Positions 1 through 11,098 of a stretch of 64,000 nucleotides of DNA are shown one piece after another; within the stretch, counting starts at the first letter, position 1, and each line of letters opens with the position of its first letter. Made by a program: the position numbers and the translations under genes. Under the pieces are notes generated by a model, which saw only the letters and a list, made by a program, of their open reading frames with translations, made no database searches and was not told the DNA's origin. The stretch covers positions 1-64,000 of the forward strand of contig JAJCZD010000013.1 of assembly GCA_029262615.1 (NCBI GenBank), in the 5' to 3' direction. The DNA is from Candidatus Babelota bacterium (GTDB taxonomy: Bacteria > Babelota > Babeliae > Babelales > Vermiphilaceae).

Positions 1-2318
1 TGAATAATAAAATTACTGACGATGTGGTCTTATTTGATGCATTTCAAGAAGCAAAACAGTATATTGCACCAGCAGAAATTGTTAAAAAAACTACGTCAAA
101 AGGGTTGCCGAAAGAAAAAATCTTTTCGCGCCATCAAGGCAACTTTATGTATGTTGCTTCAGATAAAGTTAATTATGTTGATTTATCGCCAAAGCAACTT
201 GTTTCTGTTTCATCAGCTTTAATTCCCTTTTTATCTCATGATGATGCTAGTCGTGCTTTGATGGGTGCAAATATGCAACGACAAGCAGTCCCTCTAGTTC
301 GTGTACAATCACCAATTGTTGGAACTGGTATGGAAAAAGAAATTGTTAAAGCATCAGGCTCAATCATTACTGCAAAACGTGCTGGTACTGTTGAGTATGT
401 ATCTGCAGATAAAATTATTGTTCGCGCTAATGAAGATGACTTTCATACGATAGATAGTTGGATTGCTCAAGGTATTGACACCTATTATTTGCGCAAGTTT
501 GAACGATCAAGTTATAGCACGTGGGTTCATCATACCCCAATTGTACAACCTGGTGATAAAGTTGGAAAAGGCGATATCCTTACCAATGGTTCTGCAATTA
601 GCGATGGAGAGCTTGCTCTTGGTTCAAATCTATTGGTCGCATTTATGCCATGGCATGGTTACAACTTTGAGGATGCCATTGTGCTTAGTGAGCGACTAGT
701 AAGTGAAGATTCGCTTACTTCTGTTCATATAGAAGAATATGATGTTGATGCACGGGATACTAAATTAGGTCCAGAAGAAATTACACGAGATATCCCAAAT
801 GTGAGTGAGGCTACTCTTGCTGGGCTCGATGACGATGGTATTGTCCGTATTGGTACCCGTATTAAGCCAGGTGATATTTTAGTTGGTAAAGTTACTTTAA
901 AAGGTGATATTCAATTTTCTCCAGAAGAAAAACTATTACGAGCTATTTTTGGTGAAAAATCACGTGAGGTCCGTGATACTTCATTGCGTGTTTCTCCAGG
1001 AGTGGAAGGTACCGTTGTTGATGTGAAAATATTCTCACGTAGCGGTATTCGTAAGGATAAAAGATATAAAGAAGAAGTTGAAAAGCAAATTACAAAATAT
1101 GAACAAAATTTTCATGATCATGTTGTTTTCTTAGAAAAAATGATCATGAGAAAAATTATCTCATTATTAACTGGTAATAAGGCTGGCTCATCAGTTAAAA
1201 GTCAGTATGTATCTCGAGGTTATTTTGTTGAAGATAAAATTGATACTCTTTCATTACAAGATTTGTTTGCACTAAAAGCAGCAGATAAAAAAATTAATGA
1301 GCAAGTTAAACATCTTCGTGAATCGTTAGAAAATCAAATCCGTATTTTGCATGGCTTAAAAGACGAACGTCTTGGAAGGCTCAAAAAAGGTGATCCGTTA
1401 CCTTCTGGCGTTATAAAAATGGTAAAAATATATGTTGCTATGAAACGTCGTGTGTCTATTGGTGATAAGCTTGCTGGTCGACATGGTAATAAAGGAGTGG
1501 TTTCTACAATTATTCCACGTGAGGACATGCCATACTTAGAAGATGGTACTCCTGTTGATATCGTATTGAATCCTCTGGGTGTTCCTTCTCGTATGAATGT
1601 AGGCCAAATTCTTGAAACAGCGTTAGGTCTTGCTGGTAGGCAATTAGGAATTAAATTACATCATATCTTGGAAACAAAGGGATATGAGGTAGTCAAGAAA
1701 GAATTAGTAAATATCTATGGAAAAGAACTTATTGTAAACTATGAGAAACAATATGGTAAAGATGGCCTTCTTGAGCTTGCTCGTAAGTCAGCAAAAGTTG
1801 GGGTTGCATTTAAGACTCCGGTTTTTGATGGTGCAACACTAGAGGGTGACATTGAGCCACTATTGAAAGATTTAGGGTTGCCTAAATCAGGTTCCTTTAG
1901 ATTGCGCAATGGTCAAACTGGTGAATATTTTGATCAACCAGTTACCGTTGGTGCAATTTATATGATGAAATTAAATCATATGGTTGATGATAAATTACAT
2001 GCTCGTTCTGTTGGTCCGTATTCATTAGTTACGCAGCAACCACTTGGAGGTAAAGCACAAATGGGTGGCCAAAGACTTGGGGAAATGGAAGTATGGGCAC
2101 TGGAAGCATATGGTGCTGCATATACCCTACAAGAAATGCTTACGTATAAATCTGATGATGTGAGTGGTAGGCATAAAGTGTATGAAGCAATTGTACGTGG
2201 TGAGGAGGTTCCTGAACCAGGAATTCCTGAATCATTTAATGTGTTGGTGAAAGAGCTGCAAAGCTTGGGATTACAGATCGATTTATTCAAATCTGGCAAG
2301 GAGAAAGTCAGTGAATAG
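1..2318 (+). CDS. rpoB: RNA polymerase beta subunit, 5'-truncated by window edge
   Basis: This is the C-terminal part (about 771 residues) of the RNA polymerase beta subunit, which forms half of the catalytic cleft. The frame is open to the window edge, with the first full codon at position 3, so the real start lies upstream and the GTG at 24 is not the start. Visible family hallmarks are [14 protein letters not shown] (near 250-290), the [10 protein letters not shown] loop near 1480, [13 protein letters not shown] near 1570 and, at the C-terminus, [20 protein letters not shown]. The first residues, NNKITDD, align with the middle of typical beta subunits, so roughly the N-terminal 40-45% is missing. 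The stop codon overlaps the start of rpoC by 8 nt. Confidence 0.98.
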   Translation, partial: NNKITDDVVLFDAFQEAKQYIAPAEIVKKTTSKGLPKEKIFSRHQGNFMYVASDKVNYVDLSPKQLVSVSSALIPFLSHDDASRALMGANMQRQAVPLVRVQSPIVGTGMEKEIVKASGSIITAKRAGTVEYVSADKIIVRANEDDFHTIDSWIAQGIDTYYLRKFERSSYSTWVHHTPIVQPGDKVGKGDILTNGSAISDGELALGSNLLVAFMPWHGYNFEDAIVLSERLVSEDSLTSVHIEEYDVDARDTKLGPEEITRDIPNVSEATLAGLDDDGIVRIGTRIKPGDILVGKVTLKGDIQFSPEEKLLRAIFGEKSREVRDTSLRVSPGVEGTVVDVKIFSRSGIRKDKRYKEEVEKQITKYEQNFHDHVVFLEKMIMRKIISLLTGNKAGSSVKSQYVSRGYFVEDKIDTLSLQDLFALKAADKKINEQVKHLRESLENQIRILHGLKDERLGRLKKGDPLPSGVIKMVKIYVAMKRRVSIGDKLAGRHGNKGVVSTIIPREDMPYLEDGTPVDIVLNPLGVPSRMNVGQILETALGLAGRQLGIKLHHILETKGYEVVKKELVNIYGKELIVNYEKQYGKDGLLELARKSAKVGVAFKTPVFDGATLEGDIEPLLKDLGLPKSGSFRLRNGQTGEYFDQPVTVGAIYMMKLNHMVDDKLHARSVGPYSLVTQQPLGGKAQMGGQRLGEMEVWALEAYGAAYTLQEMLTYKSDDVSGRHKVYEAIVRGEEVPEPGIPESFNVLVKELQSLGLQIDLFKSGKEKVSE

Positions 2319-5300
2319 GTTCTTAGCCCGTTTTAGAGAATATATTAGTGTTACTAAATTTAATGCAATTCGTCTTGGTCTTGCGTCACCTGAAAAAATG
2401 CGATCATTATCGTATGGTGAGGTGAAAAAAATCGAAACGATTAACTATCGTACTTTAAAGCCCGAACGTGACGGTTTATTTTGTGCGAGAATTTTCGGTC
2501 CGGTAAAGGATTGGGAATGTAATTGTGGTAAGTACAAACGTATGAAACACCGCGGGGTAACCTGTGAGAAATGTGGCGTTGAAGTTATTCAGTCTCGAGT
2601 GCGTCGTGAGAGAATGGGCCATATTGAACTGGTTTCACCTGTTTGTCATATTTGGTATCTAAAAGGCATTCCGAGTTACTTGGGTCTTATTTTTGATATG
2701 CCAGTTAAAGAGTTGGAACGGGTTGTTTACTTTGATGCGTACATGGTTATTAAGCAAGGTAAATCACCATATCCACGCAAAACATTAGTTTCATCTGCAG
2801 ATTATCAAACGTATAAAGAAACTCATCCGGAGGATCTAGAGTTTGAAGCGCAGATGGGAGGTCAAGCAATACGCTCCATTTTATCCATGATAGATTTGAA
2901 AGCTGAGATTGCTATTATTGAAAAAGAATATCAAAAGACATCTTCTGTCGCGATTCGTCATAAAATAATGCGTAGATTGAAGGTGTTTAATGGTTTATTG
3001 CAAGGAAACTTGCGGCCTGAGTGGATGGTATTAGAAATTTTACCTGTATTGCCACCAGACTTACGTCCATTAGTACCGTTAGAAGGTGGTCGTTTTGCAA
3101 GTTCTGATTTAAATGAATTGTATCGTCGAGTATTAAATCGTAATATTCGTTTACAACGTTTAATTGAAATTGACGCTCCTTCTGTCATTATCAAAAATGA
3201 AAAACGTATGCTGCAGGAATCAGTTGATGCACTGATCGATAATGGTCGCCGTGGGCAACCAGTACGAGGTTCAAATAAAAGACCGCTTAAATCATTAAGT
3301 GAAATGTTACGTGGTAAGCAAGGTCGTTTCCGTCAAAACCTGCTTGGTCGTCGTGTCGACTATTCTGGACGTTCTGTGATTGTTGTTGATCCAACATTGC
3401 ATATGGATCAATGTGGTCTGCCAAAAATTATGGCATTAGAGTTATTCAAGCCATATATTTATGCTGGATTAATCGAACGAGAAATAGCACCAAACCTGCG
3501 TACTGCGAAAAGAATGGTGGAAGATCGTACACCAGAAATTTGGGATGTTTTAGAAGATGTGGTAAAAAACAGACCGGTTCTATTAAACCGTGCCCCAACA
3601 TTGCACCGATTGGGTATTCAAGCCTTTTATCCTGTGCTTGTTGATGGAAAAGCTATTAAAATTCATCCGCTGGTTTGTAGTGCGTTTAATGCCGATTTTG
3701 ATGGTGATCAGATGGCTGTACATATACCCTTGAGTAAAAATGCACAAATTGAATCGATCAAACTTATACTTTCAACAAATAACATTTTATCGCCAGCAAA
3801 TGGCCGTCCGGTTACCGTTCCTTCACAAGATATGGTTCTTGGGTTGCATTTTATGACCAAAGCACGTATGGGTGGCAAAGGTGAAGGCATTATTTTTGCC
3901 TGCACTAAAGAGGTAATCCAAGCATTCCAGACTGGTCAAGTTGCTTTGCAAGCGCAAATTAAATTGCGACTTGATAAAACTATTTTTGATACTACAGTTG
4001 GCCGCGTTTTACTTTTTGATGCTTTGCCTAAAGAAACCCCATTTGGTTGGGTAAACAAGATCATGAAAAGCTCTGATTTAGGCAAATTAATCGAAAAAAT
4101 ATATTACAATTTTGGTGATAAAAAAACCGTTGTAGCGCTTGATAAAATAAAAAAACTTGGTTTTCATAATGCAACAATCTCTGGCATTTCACTTTCTATG
4201 GAAAATCTTCTTATTCCAATCAAAAAAGATAAGATCATTTCAACTGCTGATGAGGAAGTGAAAAAAGTAGAGCAAATGTACATGGATGGAATTATTACCA
4301 ATGGAGAACGATATAACAAAATCATTAGTATCTGGGGGCACGCTACTGCAGATGTAGCAGCTCAAATGTTACACGATCTTGAAGAGCAAGACGAGATTTC
4401 TTATACCAATAAAGGCCAAACATTCAAGCCATTCAACCCGGTATTTATGATGTTGGTTTCTGGAGCCCGTGGTTCCAAAGATCAAATCAAACAGTTAGTT
4501 GGTATGCGTGGTATGATGGCAAAGCCAACTGGTGAAATTATGGAAACACCAGTTCGAACCAATTTTAAAGACGGACTAAGTGTTTTTGAATACTTTATTT
4601 CCACTCATGGTGCTCGTAAAGGACAGGCTGATACGGCGCTTAAAACCGCTAACTCAGGCTACCTAACCCGTCGATTAGTTGATGTTGCTCAAGACGTTGT
4701 TATTACCATGTATGATTGTAAAACATTGGGTTACATCGTTATCGATGCTCTTAAAGAATCTGGTGATATTCTTTATCCTCTTGCGCGTCGTGCATTTGGT
4801 CGAGTACTTGCTGCTGATATAAAAGATCCGGTTACGGGGAAAATACTCTTTAAGCAAGGACATATTATTGGTAGAGACGATCTAGCTACTATTGAGGATT
4901 CTGCTGTTTCTAAGATTTCAGTACGTTCGGTATTAACTTGTCAGGCAAAGCGTGGCATATGTGTCCTTTGTTATGGTTATGATCTTTCTAAAGGTGAGCT
5001 CGTATTTATTGGGACTACGGTTGGTACTATTGCAGCGCAATCAATTGGTGAACCAGGTACACAGCTGACCATGAGAACATTTCATATTGGTGGTACTGCA
5101 AGTGGTATGACAGCTCAACCCTATTTTGTAGCGAAACATGATGGTATTATTGAGCTACGAAATGTACGTACGGTAAAAAACAGAGCTGGTCAAAACATTG
5201 TATTGAGTCGTAAAGCAAGATTATTAATCACTACTAAAGATGGTCGTGAACTACAAAAACATACTATAGAATATGGATCAATAATTTTAGTTGAAGATAA

Positions 5301-6441
5301 ACAACCAATTAAGGCTGGAACTAGGCTCGCTGAATGGGATCCAAACAGTACTGTTCTTCTAACAGAAAAAGCTGGTGTTGTGCAGTACAATGACTTAATC
5401 GAGAATGTTACATTTCAAGAGCGTTTTGAAGAAGCAACAAACAGGTCAAATTATGTTGTTCTTGAACATCGTAGCGAAAAGTATCAACCAGCAATTAATA
5501 TTGTTACTGGGGAAGATGAAGAGGTTCAATACTTCTTGCCTTCAGGTTCTTATATGAATGTAAAAAACAACCAACGTGTTGAGATTGGTGATATTCTAGT
5601 AAAAATACCTCGTGAACGTTCAACCACAAAAGATATTACTGGTGGTCTTCCAAGAATTGCTGAATTATTTGAAGCACGTGTACCAAAAGATCCGGCTATT
5701 ATTTCTGATATTAGCGGCGAGGTCGTTTTTGGTGGATTGCATCGTGGCATGCGTAAGATTTCAGTGGTCTCTGGTAGTGAATCGTTTGATTATTTAGTAC
5801 CACGTGGAAAACAACTTAATGTTGTTAATGGTGATCATGTAAGTGCAGGTGATATGTTAACTGTTGGTTCTCCGGTAATGCCAGATATGTTGCGTATTTT
5901 GGGTCCTGATGTAGTGCAAAAATACTTGGTAAATCAAATACAGGAGATTTATCGATTGCAAGGAGTTGATATTAACGATCGGCATATTGAGGTAATTGCC
6001 AAACAGATGATGAGAAAAGTACGTATTATTGAGTCTGGAGATACAGATTTTCTTATTGGGGACAAAGTTGACCGTATACATTTTCAAACGGTTAATTCAT
6101 TAATAGCACAAGAAGGAAAGAAGCCAGCAAAAGCAAAACCAGTTCTTATGGGTCTTACCCAAGCTTCTTTAGGAACTGAAAGTTGGGTAAGTGCGGCATC
6201 TTTCCAAGAAACAACAAGAATTCTTGCTGAAGCAGCTATGTCCAGCCAAGTTGATTATCTTTATGGCTTAAAAGAAAATGTAATTGTTGGTAAGCTAATA
6301 CCAGCAGGTACTGGGATTCCATCATTTCGAAAGAGATATTTAGGTTCTCGGGTATCTGAATATGAGCAGCAGGCACAAGAACAAGAGCTTGTTCAAAAGC
6401 AACTAGAGTCGGTTGACATAGAGATTAAGGAAGGCGCGTAG
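2311..6441 (+). CDS. rpoC: RNA polymerase beta' subunit
   Basis: This is the beta' catalytic subunit of RNA polymerase, 1376 aa and close to the usual Gram-negative length. The Mg-chelating NADFDGD motif is at residues 460-466. The N-terminal zinc ribbon has C70, C72, C85 and C88; the second zinc site has C803, C877, C884 and C887. The start is GTG at 2311 with GGAG 7 nt upstream, overlapping the rpoB stop, so the two genes are translationally coupled. The last three codons and the TAG stop lie inside the 5' part of a tRNA-Val gene, which is unusual for a core gene. No other irregularity is visible. Confidence 0.99.
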   Translation: MNRFLARFREYISVTKFNAIRLGLASPEKMRSLSYGEVKKIETINYRTLKPERDGLFCARIFGPVKDWECNCGKYKRMKHRGVTCEKCGVEVIQSRVRRERMGHIELVSPVCHIWYLKGIPSYLGLIFDMPVKELERVVYFDAYMVIKQGKSPYPRKTLVSSADYQTYKETHPEDLEFEAQMGGQAIRSILSMIDLKAEIAIIEKEYQKTSSVAIRHKIMRRLKVFNGLLQGNLRPEWMVLEILPVLPPDLRPLVPLEGGRFASSDLNELYRRVLNRNIRLQRLIEIDAPSVIIKNEKRMLQESVDALIDNGRRGQPVRGSNKRPLKSLSEMLRGKQGRFRQNLLGRRVDYSGRSVIVVDPTLHMDQCGLPKIMALELFKPYIYAGLIEREIAPNLRTAKRMVEDRTPEIWDVLEDVVKNRPVLLNRAPTLHRLGIQAFYPVLVDGKAIKIHPLVCSAFNADFDGDQMAVHIPLSKNAQIESIKLILSTNNILSPANGRPVTVPSQDMVLGLHFMTKARMGGKGEGIIFACTKEVIQAFQTGQVALQAQIKLRLDKTIFDTTVGRVLLFDALPKETPFGWVNKIMKSSDLGKLIEKIYYNFGDKKTVVALDKIKKLGFHNATISGISLSMENLLIPIKKDKIISTADEEVKKVEQMYMDGIITNGERYNKIISIWGHATADVAAQMLHDLEEQDEISYTNKGQTFKPFNPVFMMLVSGARGSKDQIKQLVGMRGMMAKPTGEIMETPVRTNFKDGLSVFEYFISTHGARKGQADTALKTANSGYLTRRLVDVAQDVVITMYDCKTLGYIVIDALKESGDILYPLARRAFGRVLAADIKDPVTGKILFKQGHIIGRDDLATIEDSAVSKISVRSVLTCQAKRGICVLCYGYDLSKGELVFIGTTVGTIAAQSIGEPGTQLTMRTFHIGGTASGMTAQPYFVAKHDGIIELRNVRTVKNRAGQNIVLSRKARLLITTKDGRELQKHTIEYGSIILVEDKQPIKAGTRLAEWDPNSTVLLTEKAGVVQYNDLIENVTFQERFEEATNRSNYVVLEHRSEKYQPAINIVTGEDEEVQYFLPSGSYMNVKNNQRVEIGDILVKIPRERSTTKDITGGLPRIAELFEARVPKDPAIISDISGEVVFGGLHRGMRKISVVSGSESFDYLVPRGKQLNVVNGDHVSAGDMLTVGSPVMPDMLRILGPDVVQKYLVNQIQEIYRLQGVDINDRHIEVIAKQMMRKVRIIESGDTDFLIGDKVDRIHFQTVNSLIAQEGKKPAKAKPVLMGLTQASLGTESWVSAASFQETTRILAEAAMSSQVDYLYGLKENVIVGKLIPAGTGIPSFRKRYLGSRVSEYEQQAQEQELVQKQLESVDIEIKEGA

Positions 6442-6506
6442 CTCAGTGGTAGAGCGCTGCTTTGACGTAGCAGAGGCCAGCGGTTCGATACCGCTCGTGC
6501 CTACCA
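6432..6506 (+). tRNA. tRNA-Val (anticodon GAC), overlapping rpoC 3' end
   Basis: A 75-nt cloverleaf can be folded by hand. The acceptor stem AGGCGCG pairs with CGTGCCT (one G-U pair). The D arm is GCTC/GAGC, the anticodon stem CTGCT/AGCAG with loop TTGACGT (anticodon GAC), the variable loop is 5 nt, and the T arm AGCGG/CCGCT has loop TTCGATA. The discriminator A and an encoded CCA follow at 6503-6506. GAC reads the valine codons GUC and GUU. Positions 1-10 of the tRNA overlap the end of rpoC; the rpoC stop TAG is U8-A9-G10 of the tRNA. Confidence 0.96.
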
Positions 6507-6557
6507 AAAGTCTTGTAAGATGAAATATAAAATATAGTATTAGTAACAAGAGGTTTT

Positions 6558-6824
6558 ATGCCGGTTAAAAAAAATAATAAACAAGAGGTAATAAAAGAAT
6601 TTGCCATTGGTACAACTGATACTGGTTCTGCACCAGTGCAAATAGCTTTATTAACTCAGCGTATTAGTCAACTGACTGAGCACATGAAATCAAATAAAAA
6701 AGATTTTGGTTCCAAGCGTGGATTGCTTAAGCTGGTTGCACAACGCAAAAAATATTTGCAATATTTGAAAACACAAAATCAAGAACTGTATGATAAAACA
6801 AAAAAACGCTTAAGCTTAAAATAA
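6558..6824 (+). CDS. rpsO: 30S ribosomal protein S15
   Basis: S15, 88 aa and the usual length, binds the central domain of 16S rRNA and helps form a subunit bridge. Family features visible are FAIGTTDTGSAPVQIALLT near the N-terminus, LTEHMKSNKKDFGSKRGLL in the middle and the basic LVAQRKKYLQYL helix. An AAGAGGT ribosome site lies just before the ATG. It lies 51 nt after the tRNA and 18 nt before pnp, the conserved rpsO-pnp pair. Cotranscription with pnp is likely, and in other bacteria S15 represses its own mRNA. Confidence 0.98.
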   Translation: MPVKKNNKQEVIKEFAIGTTDTGSAPVQIALLTQRISQLTEHMKSNKKDFGSKRGLLKLVAQRKKYLQYLKTQNQELYDKTKKRLSLK

Positions 6825-6842
6825 GTAGATAGGTTCACACTA

Positions 6843-8924
6843 ATGGTAAAAATATTTCGCTTGCCGGAATTTAATTATGAAGTTGAAGTTGGTGCAAAAG
6901 CCCAACAGGCAGATGGTTCTGTATGGTTTAAACAAGGTGGTACTGTATTGTTATCCACTTCTGTTTCTAAAAAAACAAAAGAGTTTCCTGGTTTTTTACC
7001 ATTAACAATAGAATATCGTGAACTGTTTTCTGCCGCAGGTAAAATTCCTGGTGGTTATTTTAAAAGAGAAGGCAGACTGTCTGAACGGGAAATATTAATC
7101 AGCCGTTTAATTGATCGTGCAATTCGTCCATTATTTCCTGAGCATTACTTTAACGACACACAAGTTTTAGACACTGTTTATTCCGTTGATAAAGTGCATG
7201 CCCCTGGTATTTTGGCCTTGAATGCTACATCTCTTTCTTTATGTATATCAAAAATACCTTTCTTGGGTCCGGTTGGTGCAGTTGAGGTTGCTCGTGTCGA
7301 AGGTAAATGGATTTTTAATCCGACATATCCACAAATGGAAGCTTCTGATGTTCGCATGATTATTGCTGGAACTGAAGAAGGCGTGAATATGGTTGAAGGT
7401 TCAACCAATGAAATTTCCGAAGAAGAATTTGTTGATGTTATGTTTCAGGCTCATGATCGTATAAAGAAACTTGTTGCTTGGCAAAAAGAGATTGCAGCTG
7501 AAATTGGAAAAGAAAAAGAAGCTGAAAATAGTGATTATGATTGGGTAGAATGGGAGCAAAGAGTTGATTCATACTTAACTGACGATAAAGTTAAAAAAAT
7601 GTATATCGCAGATAAAGTAGAGCGGTCAGCCTATTTGTCTGAAATTAAAAAAGAATTCACTGATAAGTACCAAGATCAAATTACAGAGCATGAACTGTCT
7701 ACGAAATTATTAGATTATATTTTTGACCAGCAATTAAAGAAAAAATTAACAGAATTAATTTTTGTTTTGAACAAGCGTATTGATGGTCGTGATTTTTCTA
7801 CTGTACGTCCTATTAGTACTCAGGTAGGTTTATTGCCATTTACTCATGGTTCAGCACTTTTTGCTCGTGGTCGTACACAAGCATTGGTTACGGTTACTTT
7901 GGGCGGTGGAAAAGATGAGCAAAGAATAGAATCAGTAATGGTAGATGAAGAGCAAACAAGAAAATTCATGCTCCATTATAATTTCCCTCCCTTTTCTGTT
8001 GGTGATGTACGTCCTGTTAGAGGTCCTGGCCGTCGAGAAATTGGTCATGGAGCTTTAGCGGCTTCAGCATTAAAAAATATGTTACCAACAAAAGAAGAAT
8101 TTCCTTATACCGTTCGTATTGTTGCAGATATGCTTGAATCCGATGGTTCCACTTCAATGGCAACGGTATGTGGTTCTACTATGGCATTAATGAATGCTGG
8201 TGTGCCACTCAAAAAGATGGTTGCTGGTGTTGCTATGGGTCTGGTCCATTCAAAAAAAGGTGATTTTCACATCTTATCAGATATTACTGGTTTTGAAGAT
8301 GCTTTTGGCTTGATGGATTTCAAAGTAACTGGAACTAAGGATGGAATCACTGCAATTCAAATGGATGTAAAGTATAAGGGTGGCCTTTCACGAGAAATTT
8401 TTCAAGCTGCTTTTGCCCAATCAAAGCAAAGTCGTATGCATATCTTAGGCGAAATGCAAAAAGTTATGTCTGAACCAAATCCTACATTGTCTGAGTTAGT
8501 GCCAAAGCTTAAAACAGTGAAAATTCCTGTTGACAAAATAGGTGCAATAATCGGCTCTGGCGGTAAGACCATTCGTGAAATTATGGAAAAAACAAGTACC
8601 AATATCGATATTGAAAATGATGGATTGGTCAAAATATTTGCTGTTCCTGGCGGAAACCTTGATGCAGCTATCAATTGGGTTAAAACCTTAGCAGGATTAA
8701 TTGAAAAAGGCGCCATTTATAATGGAAAGATACGCCGTTTGGTTGACTTTGGAATGTTTGTAGAATTAGTTCCAGGAGTTGATGGATTAATTCATATTTC
8801 TGCTATTCCAAAACATATGCAAAGGAATCTTGCTCAAGAATTTCAACTGGATGATCCACTTACGGTTGAGGTCGTAGACTATGACCCTTCAACTGGACGT
8901 ATTCGACTTGGCATAAAAGAGTAA
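6843..8924 (+). CDS. pnp: polyribonucleotide nucleotidyltransferase
   Basis: PNPase degrades RNA 3' to 5' by phosphorolysis and is a component of RNA-decay complexes. The 693 aa show two RNase PH-like domains (roughly residues 1-140 and 300-530, the second with DVRPVRGPGRREIGHG), a helical linker, a KH domain near 560-620 with the GSGG loop in IGAIIGSGGKTIREI, and a C-terminal S1 domain from about 625 (GKIRRLVDFGMFVEL). Length and order match the family. No strong Shine-Dalgarno sequence precedes the ATG at 6843; translation may depend on rpsO upstream. Confidence 0.98.
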   Translation: MVKIFRLPEFNYEVEVGAKAQQADGSVWFKQGGTVLLSTSVSKKTKEFPGFLPLTIEYRELFSAAGKIPGGYFKREGRLSEREILISRLIDRAIRPLFPEHYFNDTQVLDTVYSVDKVHAPGILALNATSLSLCISKIPFLGPVGAVEVARVEGKWIFNPTYPQMEASDVRMIIAGTEEGVNMVEGSTNEISEEEFVDVMFQAHDRIKKLVAWQKEIAAEIGKEKEAENSDYDWVEWEQRVDSYLTDDKVKKMYIADKVERSAYLSEIKKEFTDKYQDQITEHELSTKLLDYIFDQQLKKKLTELIFVLNKRIDGRDFSTVRPISTQVGLLPFTHGSALFARGRTQALVTVTLGGGKDEQRIESVMVDEEQTRKFMLHYNFPPFSVGDVRPVRGPGRREIGHGALAASALKNMLPTKEEFPYTVRIVADMLESDGSTSMATVCGSTMALMNAGVPLKKMVAGVAMGLVHSKKGDFHILSDITGFEDAFGLMDFKVTGTKDGITAIQMDVKYKGGLSREIFQAAFAQSKQSRMHILGEMQKVMSEPNPTLSELVPKLKTVKIPVDKIGAIIGSGGKTIREIMEKTSTNIDIENDGLVKIFAVPGGNLDAAINWVKTLAGLIEKGAIYNGKIRRLVDFGMFVELVPGVDGLIHISAIPKHMQRNLAQEFQLDDPLTVEVVDYDPSTGRIRLGIKE

Positions 8925-8950
8925 TTTTCATAATTGATAAAGGCTGAATT

Positions 8951-9739
8951 ATGCAACGTGCTGGAAGCAGAAAAGATGATCAATTACGATCTATATCAAT
9001 TTCTTACAATGTTTTTAGCTGGGCACCAAGCTCTGTGTTACTTCATATAGGAAACACTAAGGTCTTATGTGCTGTTTCTATGCAAAATTCAGTTCCAAGT
9101 TTCCTTAGGGGAAGCAAAACTGGTTGGCTCAATGCGGAATATGCAATGTTGCCAACCGCTACTCACTCTCGTATAAACCGTGCATCTTCAGCTCTTAAGA
9201 AAAATGGTCGCTCAATTGAAATATCACGTTTGATTGGGCGATGCCTGCGTTCTGTTGTTGATTTATCAAAACTGGGTGAGAGAACTATTGTTGTTGATTG
9301 TGATGTTTTGCAGGCTGATGGTAGTACCCGTGTTGCATGTATTACTGCAGCCTTTTTGGCTTTAAAGTCTGCTATCGCTTTTTGGTTAAAAAACAAAGAT
9401 CTTTTTCAAGATATTTTATTACATGAGATTGCCGCAGTATCAGTTGGGGTTATTAATGATCGTGTTCTTCTTGACTTGGACTTTCATGAAGATAGTTTTA
9501 TAGATGCGGATTATAATGTTATTTTAACTCGTAACAATGAAATTGTTGAGATTCAAGGTACCGCTGAGCGCTCAATGGTTTCATGGCAAGTGTTTGACCA
9601 AATTCGTAAAATGGCATGCAAAGGTGTCCAAGATCTTTTTAAAATAAATGATCAGATGGGATTACAAGCAACGCAACCAAAAAAAGACAAAACACCTTTA
9701 TTCAGTTTATTAAATCGCCAAAATAGCTTTTCTTCATGA
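8951..9739 (+). CDS. rph: ribonuclease PH
   Basis: This is a phosphorolytic 3'-5' exoribonuclease of the RNase PH family that trims tRNA 3' ends. The 262 aa show the family pattern RKDDQLR at the N-terminus, VLLHIGNTKVLCAVS, AEYAMLPTATHSRINR and CDVLQADGSTRVACITAAF, then EIVEIQGTAE, which matches the conserved EIQGTAE block. It follows pnp by 26 nt, so two related exonucleases lie in tandem. A C-terminal tail of about 20 residues, rich in Lys and Gln, extends beyond the usual fold. The TGA stop overlaps the ATG of the next gene by 4 nt. Confidence 0.93.
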   Translation: MQRAGSRKDDQLRSISISYNVFSWAPSSVLLHIGNTKVLCAVSMQNSVPSFLRGSKTGWLNAEYAMLPTATHSRINRASSALKKNGRSIEISRLIGRCLRSVVDLSKLGERTIVVDCDVLQADGSTRVACITAAFLALKSAIAFWLKNKDLFQDILLHEIAAVSVGVINDRVLLDLDFHEDSFIDADYNVILTRNNEIVEIQGTAERSMVSWQVFDQIRKMACKGVQDLFKINDQMGLQATQPKKDKTPLFSLLNRQNSFSS

Positions 9740-10680
9740 ATCTCGATCAACTTCTTAAAGAAGATCAGTTCGATAAATTATTTTTACATTCAATACCAAT
9801 TATATTTTCTGGTACATTGCCATATCCAGCTTTGTTTTTTCGTTTATTACTTGATTGTGTTAAAAAAAGATCTATACCTGTAGTGAAGCTTGATGTTTTG
9901 CAAGGTTTAGCGTCTATGCAAGCACAGCTAGAAACAAGTTTATTGGGCAATAGGAGTTTTTATTGGTTGGCAAATGTACAACAGTTACCTAGCAAGCAAA
10001 AGGATTCATTGCTTGGTTATATCCAAGAATATACTGGTCCAAATGGGGTTGGTTTTTTTATAGAAAAAGCACCAAAATTTAAAAATAAAAATATTATTGA
10101 ACTTTCTGGGCAATTGTCTTTAATGCAAGCTCAACAAGTAGCATCATTTTTTGGTTATTATTCTGTTCGTCAAAAATTATTTATTAAAAAGGTGTTTCAG
10201 TTATTACAAAGCATACCATTGGATCAATTTTGTTTATTACTCGAATACAGTTCTCTTGTATCGATTGAATCAGATGAGTTTTTTAATCAGTGGCTTGAGG
10301 TGATTGTTCCCTCTAATCAATCACTCTTTACATTAAGTAGTTTTTTCTTTTCAAAACAGCCAGCTGAATTTTTTGCCTATTGGCACAAAATAAAAAAGGC
10401 TTACTCTCTACCATTTTGGGTAGTCTTTTGGTCAGAACAATTGTATAAGGCTCATTGGTATTGTTTCTATCTCAAACAAAAAAATAGAATGTCAGCACGA
10501 AAAATTGGCTTTCGTTTGCCGTTTCGCTTTTTACAACAAGAGTGGAAAAAGTATAATAATCAGCAATTAATACATGCACACAATTTCTTATATACGCTCG
10601 ATTTTCATGTAAAAAACGGAAGTGATGATTTTGGCCTCGAATTGTTTTATAGTAAATTCATGACTGACCAGTTCTGCTAA
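9736..10680 (+). CDS. probable DNA polymerase III delta subunit (divergent HolA)
   Basis: This 314-aa protein was not recognised with certainty. Its architecture fits the clamp-loader delta subunit: an N-terminal region of alternating strands and helices without a Walker A motif, FYWLANVQQLP and GVGFFIEKAPKF resembling the HolA report of strands, and a helical C-terminus. That C-terminus runs through EQLYKAHWYCFYLKQ, MSARKIGFRLPFRFLQQEW and a final LDFHVKNGSDDFGLELFYSKF, which follows the HolA pattern of a kin-of-delta helix bundle ending in D..hK.G..d....lE.l. It has no signal peptide and is rich in aromatic residues. The start overlaps the rph stop (ATGA). It could also be an unrelated lineage-specific protein. 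Confidence 0.45.
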   Translation: MNLDQLLKEDQFDKLFLHSIPIIFSGTLPYPALFFRLLLDCVKKRSIPVVKLDVLQGLASMQAQLETSLLGNRSFYWLANVQQLPSKQKDSLLGYIQEYTGPNGVGFFIEKAPKFKNKNIIELSGQLSLMQAQQVASFFGYYSVRQKLFIKKVFQLLQSIPLDQFCLLLEYSSLVSIESDEFFNQWLEVIVPSNQSLFTLSSFFFSKQPAEFFAYWHKIKKAYSLPFWVVFWSEQLYKAHWYCFYLKQKNRMSARKIGFRLPFRFLQQEWKKYNNQQLIHAHNFLYTLDFHVKNGSDDFGLELFYSKFMTDQFC

Positions 10681-10714
10681 TTTTTTGATTTTTGTTTCAA
10701 AAAAGGAGTACGTA

Positions 10715-11098
10715 ATGAGAAAATGTTGTGTTTTTTTGATTGTTTCTTCCTTATCGTCTATGGACAAGATACCTTCATTGCTTACCTTATCTTTTCAAAG
10801 CCTGTTTGGCGGAGGACATATTTGACCAATCTACCAACAATTTATTTTGCCAGGTAGGATTGAAATTAATCAATAGGCGAAGCCTTGTTGTAAGTCAGGT
10901 ACCAGATGTAGATCTTAGCCAAGCATTTGATATAATAGCCATTTGCGTAGCATTTGAAAAAAAATTAAACAACAAGCACAAAACATTATAAAGAAAAAAC
11001 GTGAAAGTTTTTCTCAACAGATTGAAAGTAAAAAACCAATCGTAAACACTGGCTTTTGTAAATTATTGATTAATAAATTTGAAAAAGCAGGGGCTTAA
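10715..11098 (+). pseudogene. frameshifted remnant of a small secreted protein
   Basis: A good ribosome site (AAGGAGT) precedes ATG 10715, which opens a signal-peptide-like start (MRKCCVFLIVSSLSS) and stops after 36 codons. Downstream, coding-like sequence moves to another frame (AEDIFDQSTNNLFCQVGLKL, to about 10956). After a run of eight A at 10957-10964 it returns to the first frame as IKQQAQNIIKKKRESF and ends in FEKAGA and TAA at 11096. Charged, Gln/Lys-rich text on both sides of the A-run suggests one ancestral gene broken by indels. A short intact 36-aa peptide, or an 83-codon frame from 10740, is possible but less likely. Confidence 0.45.

Noticed and set aside
10740-10991. An intact 83-codon gene
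   Set aside because: Its start has no ribosome site, and a nearby ATG with a strong site lies in another frame; the sequence reads better as parts of a frameshifted gene.
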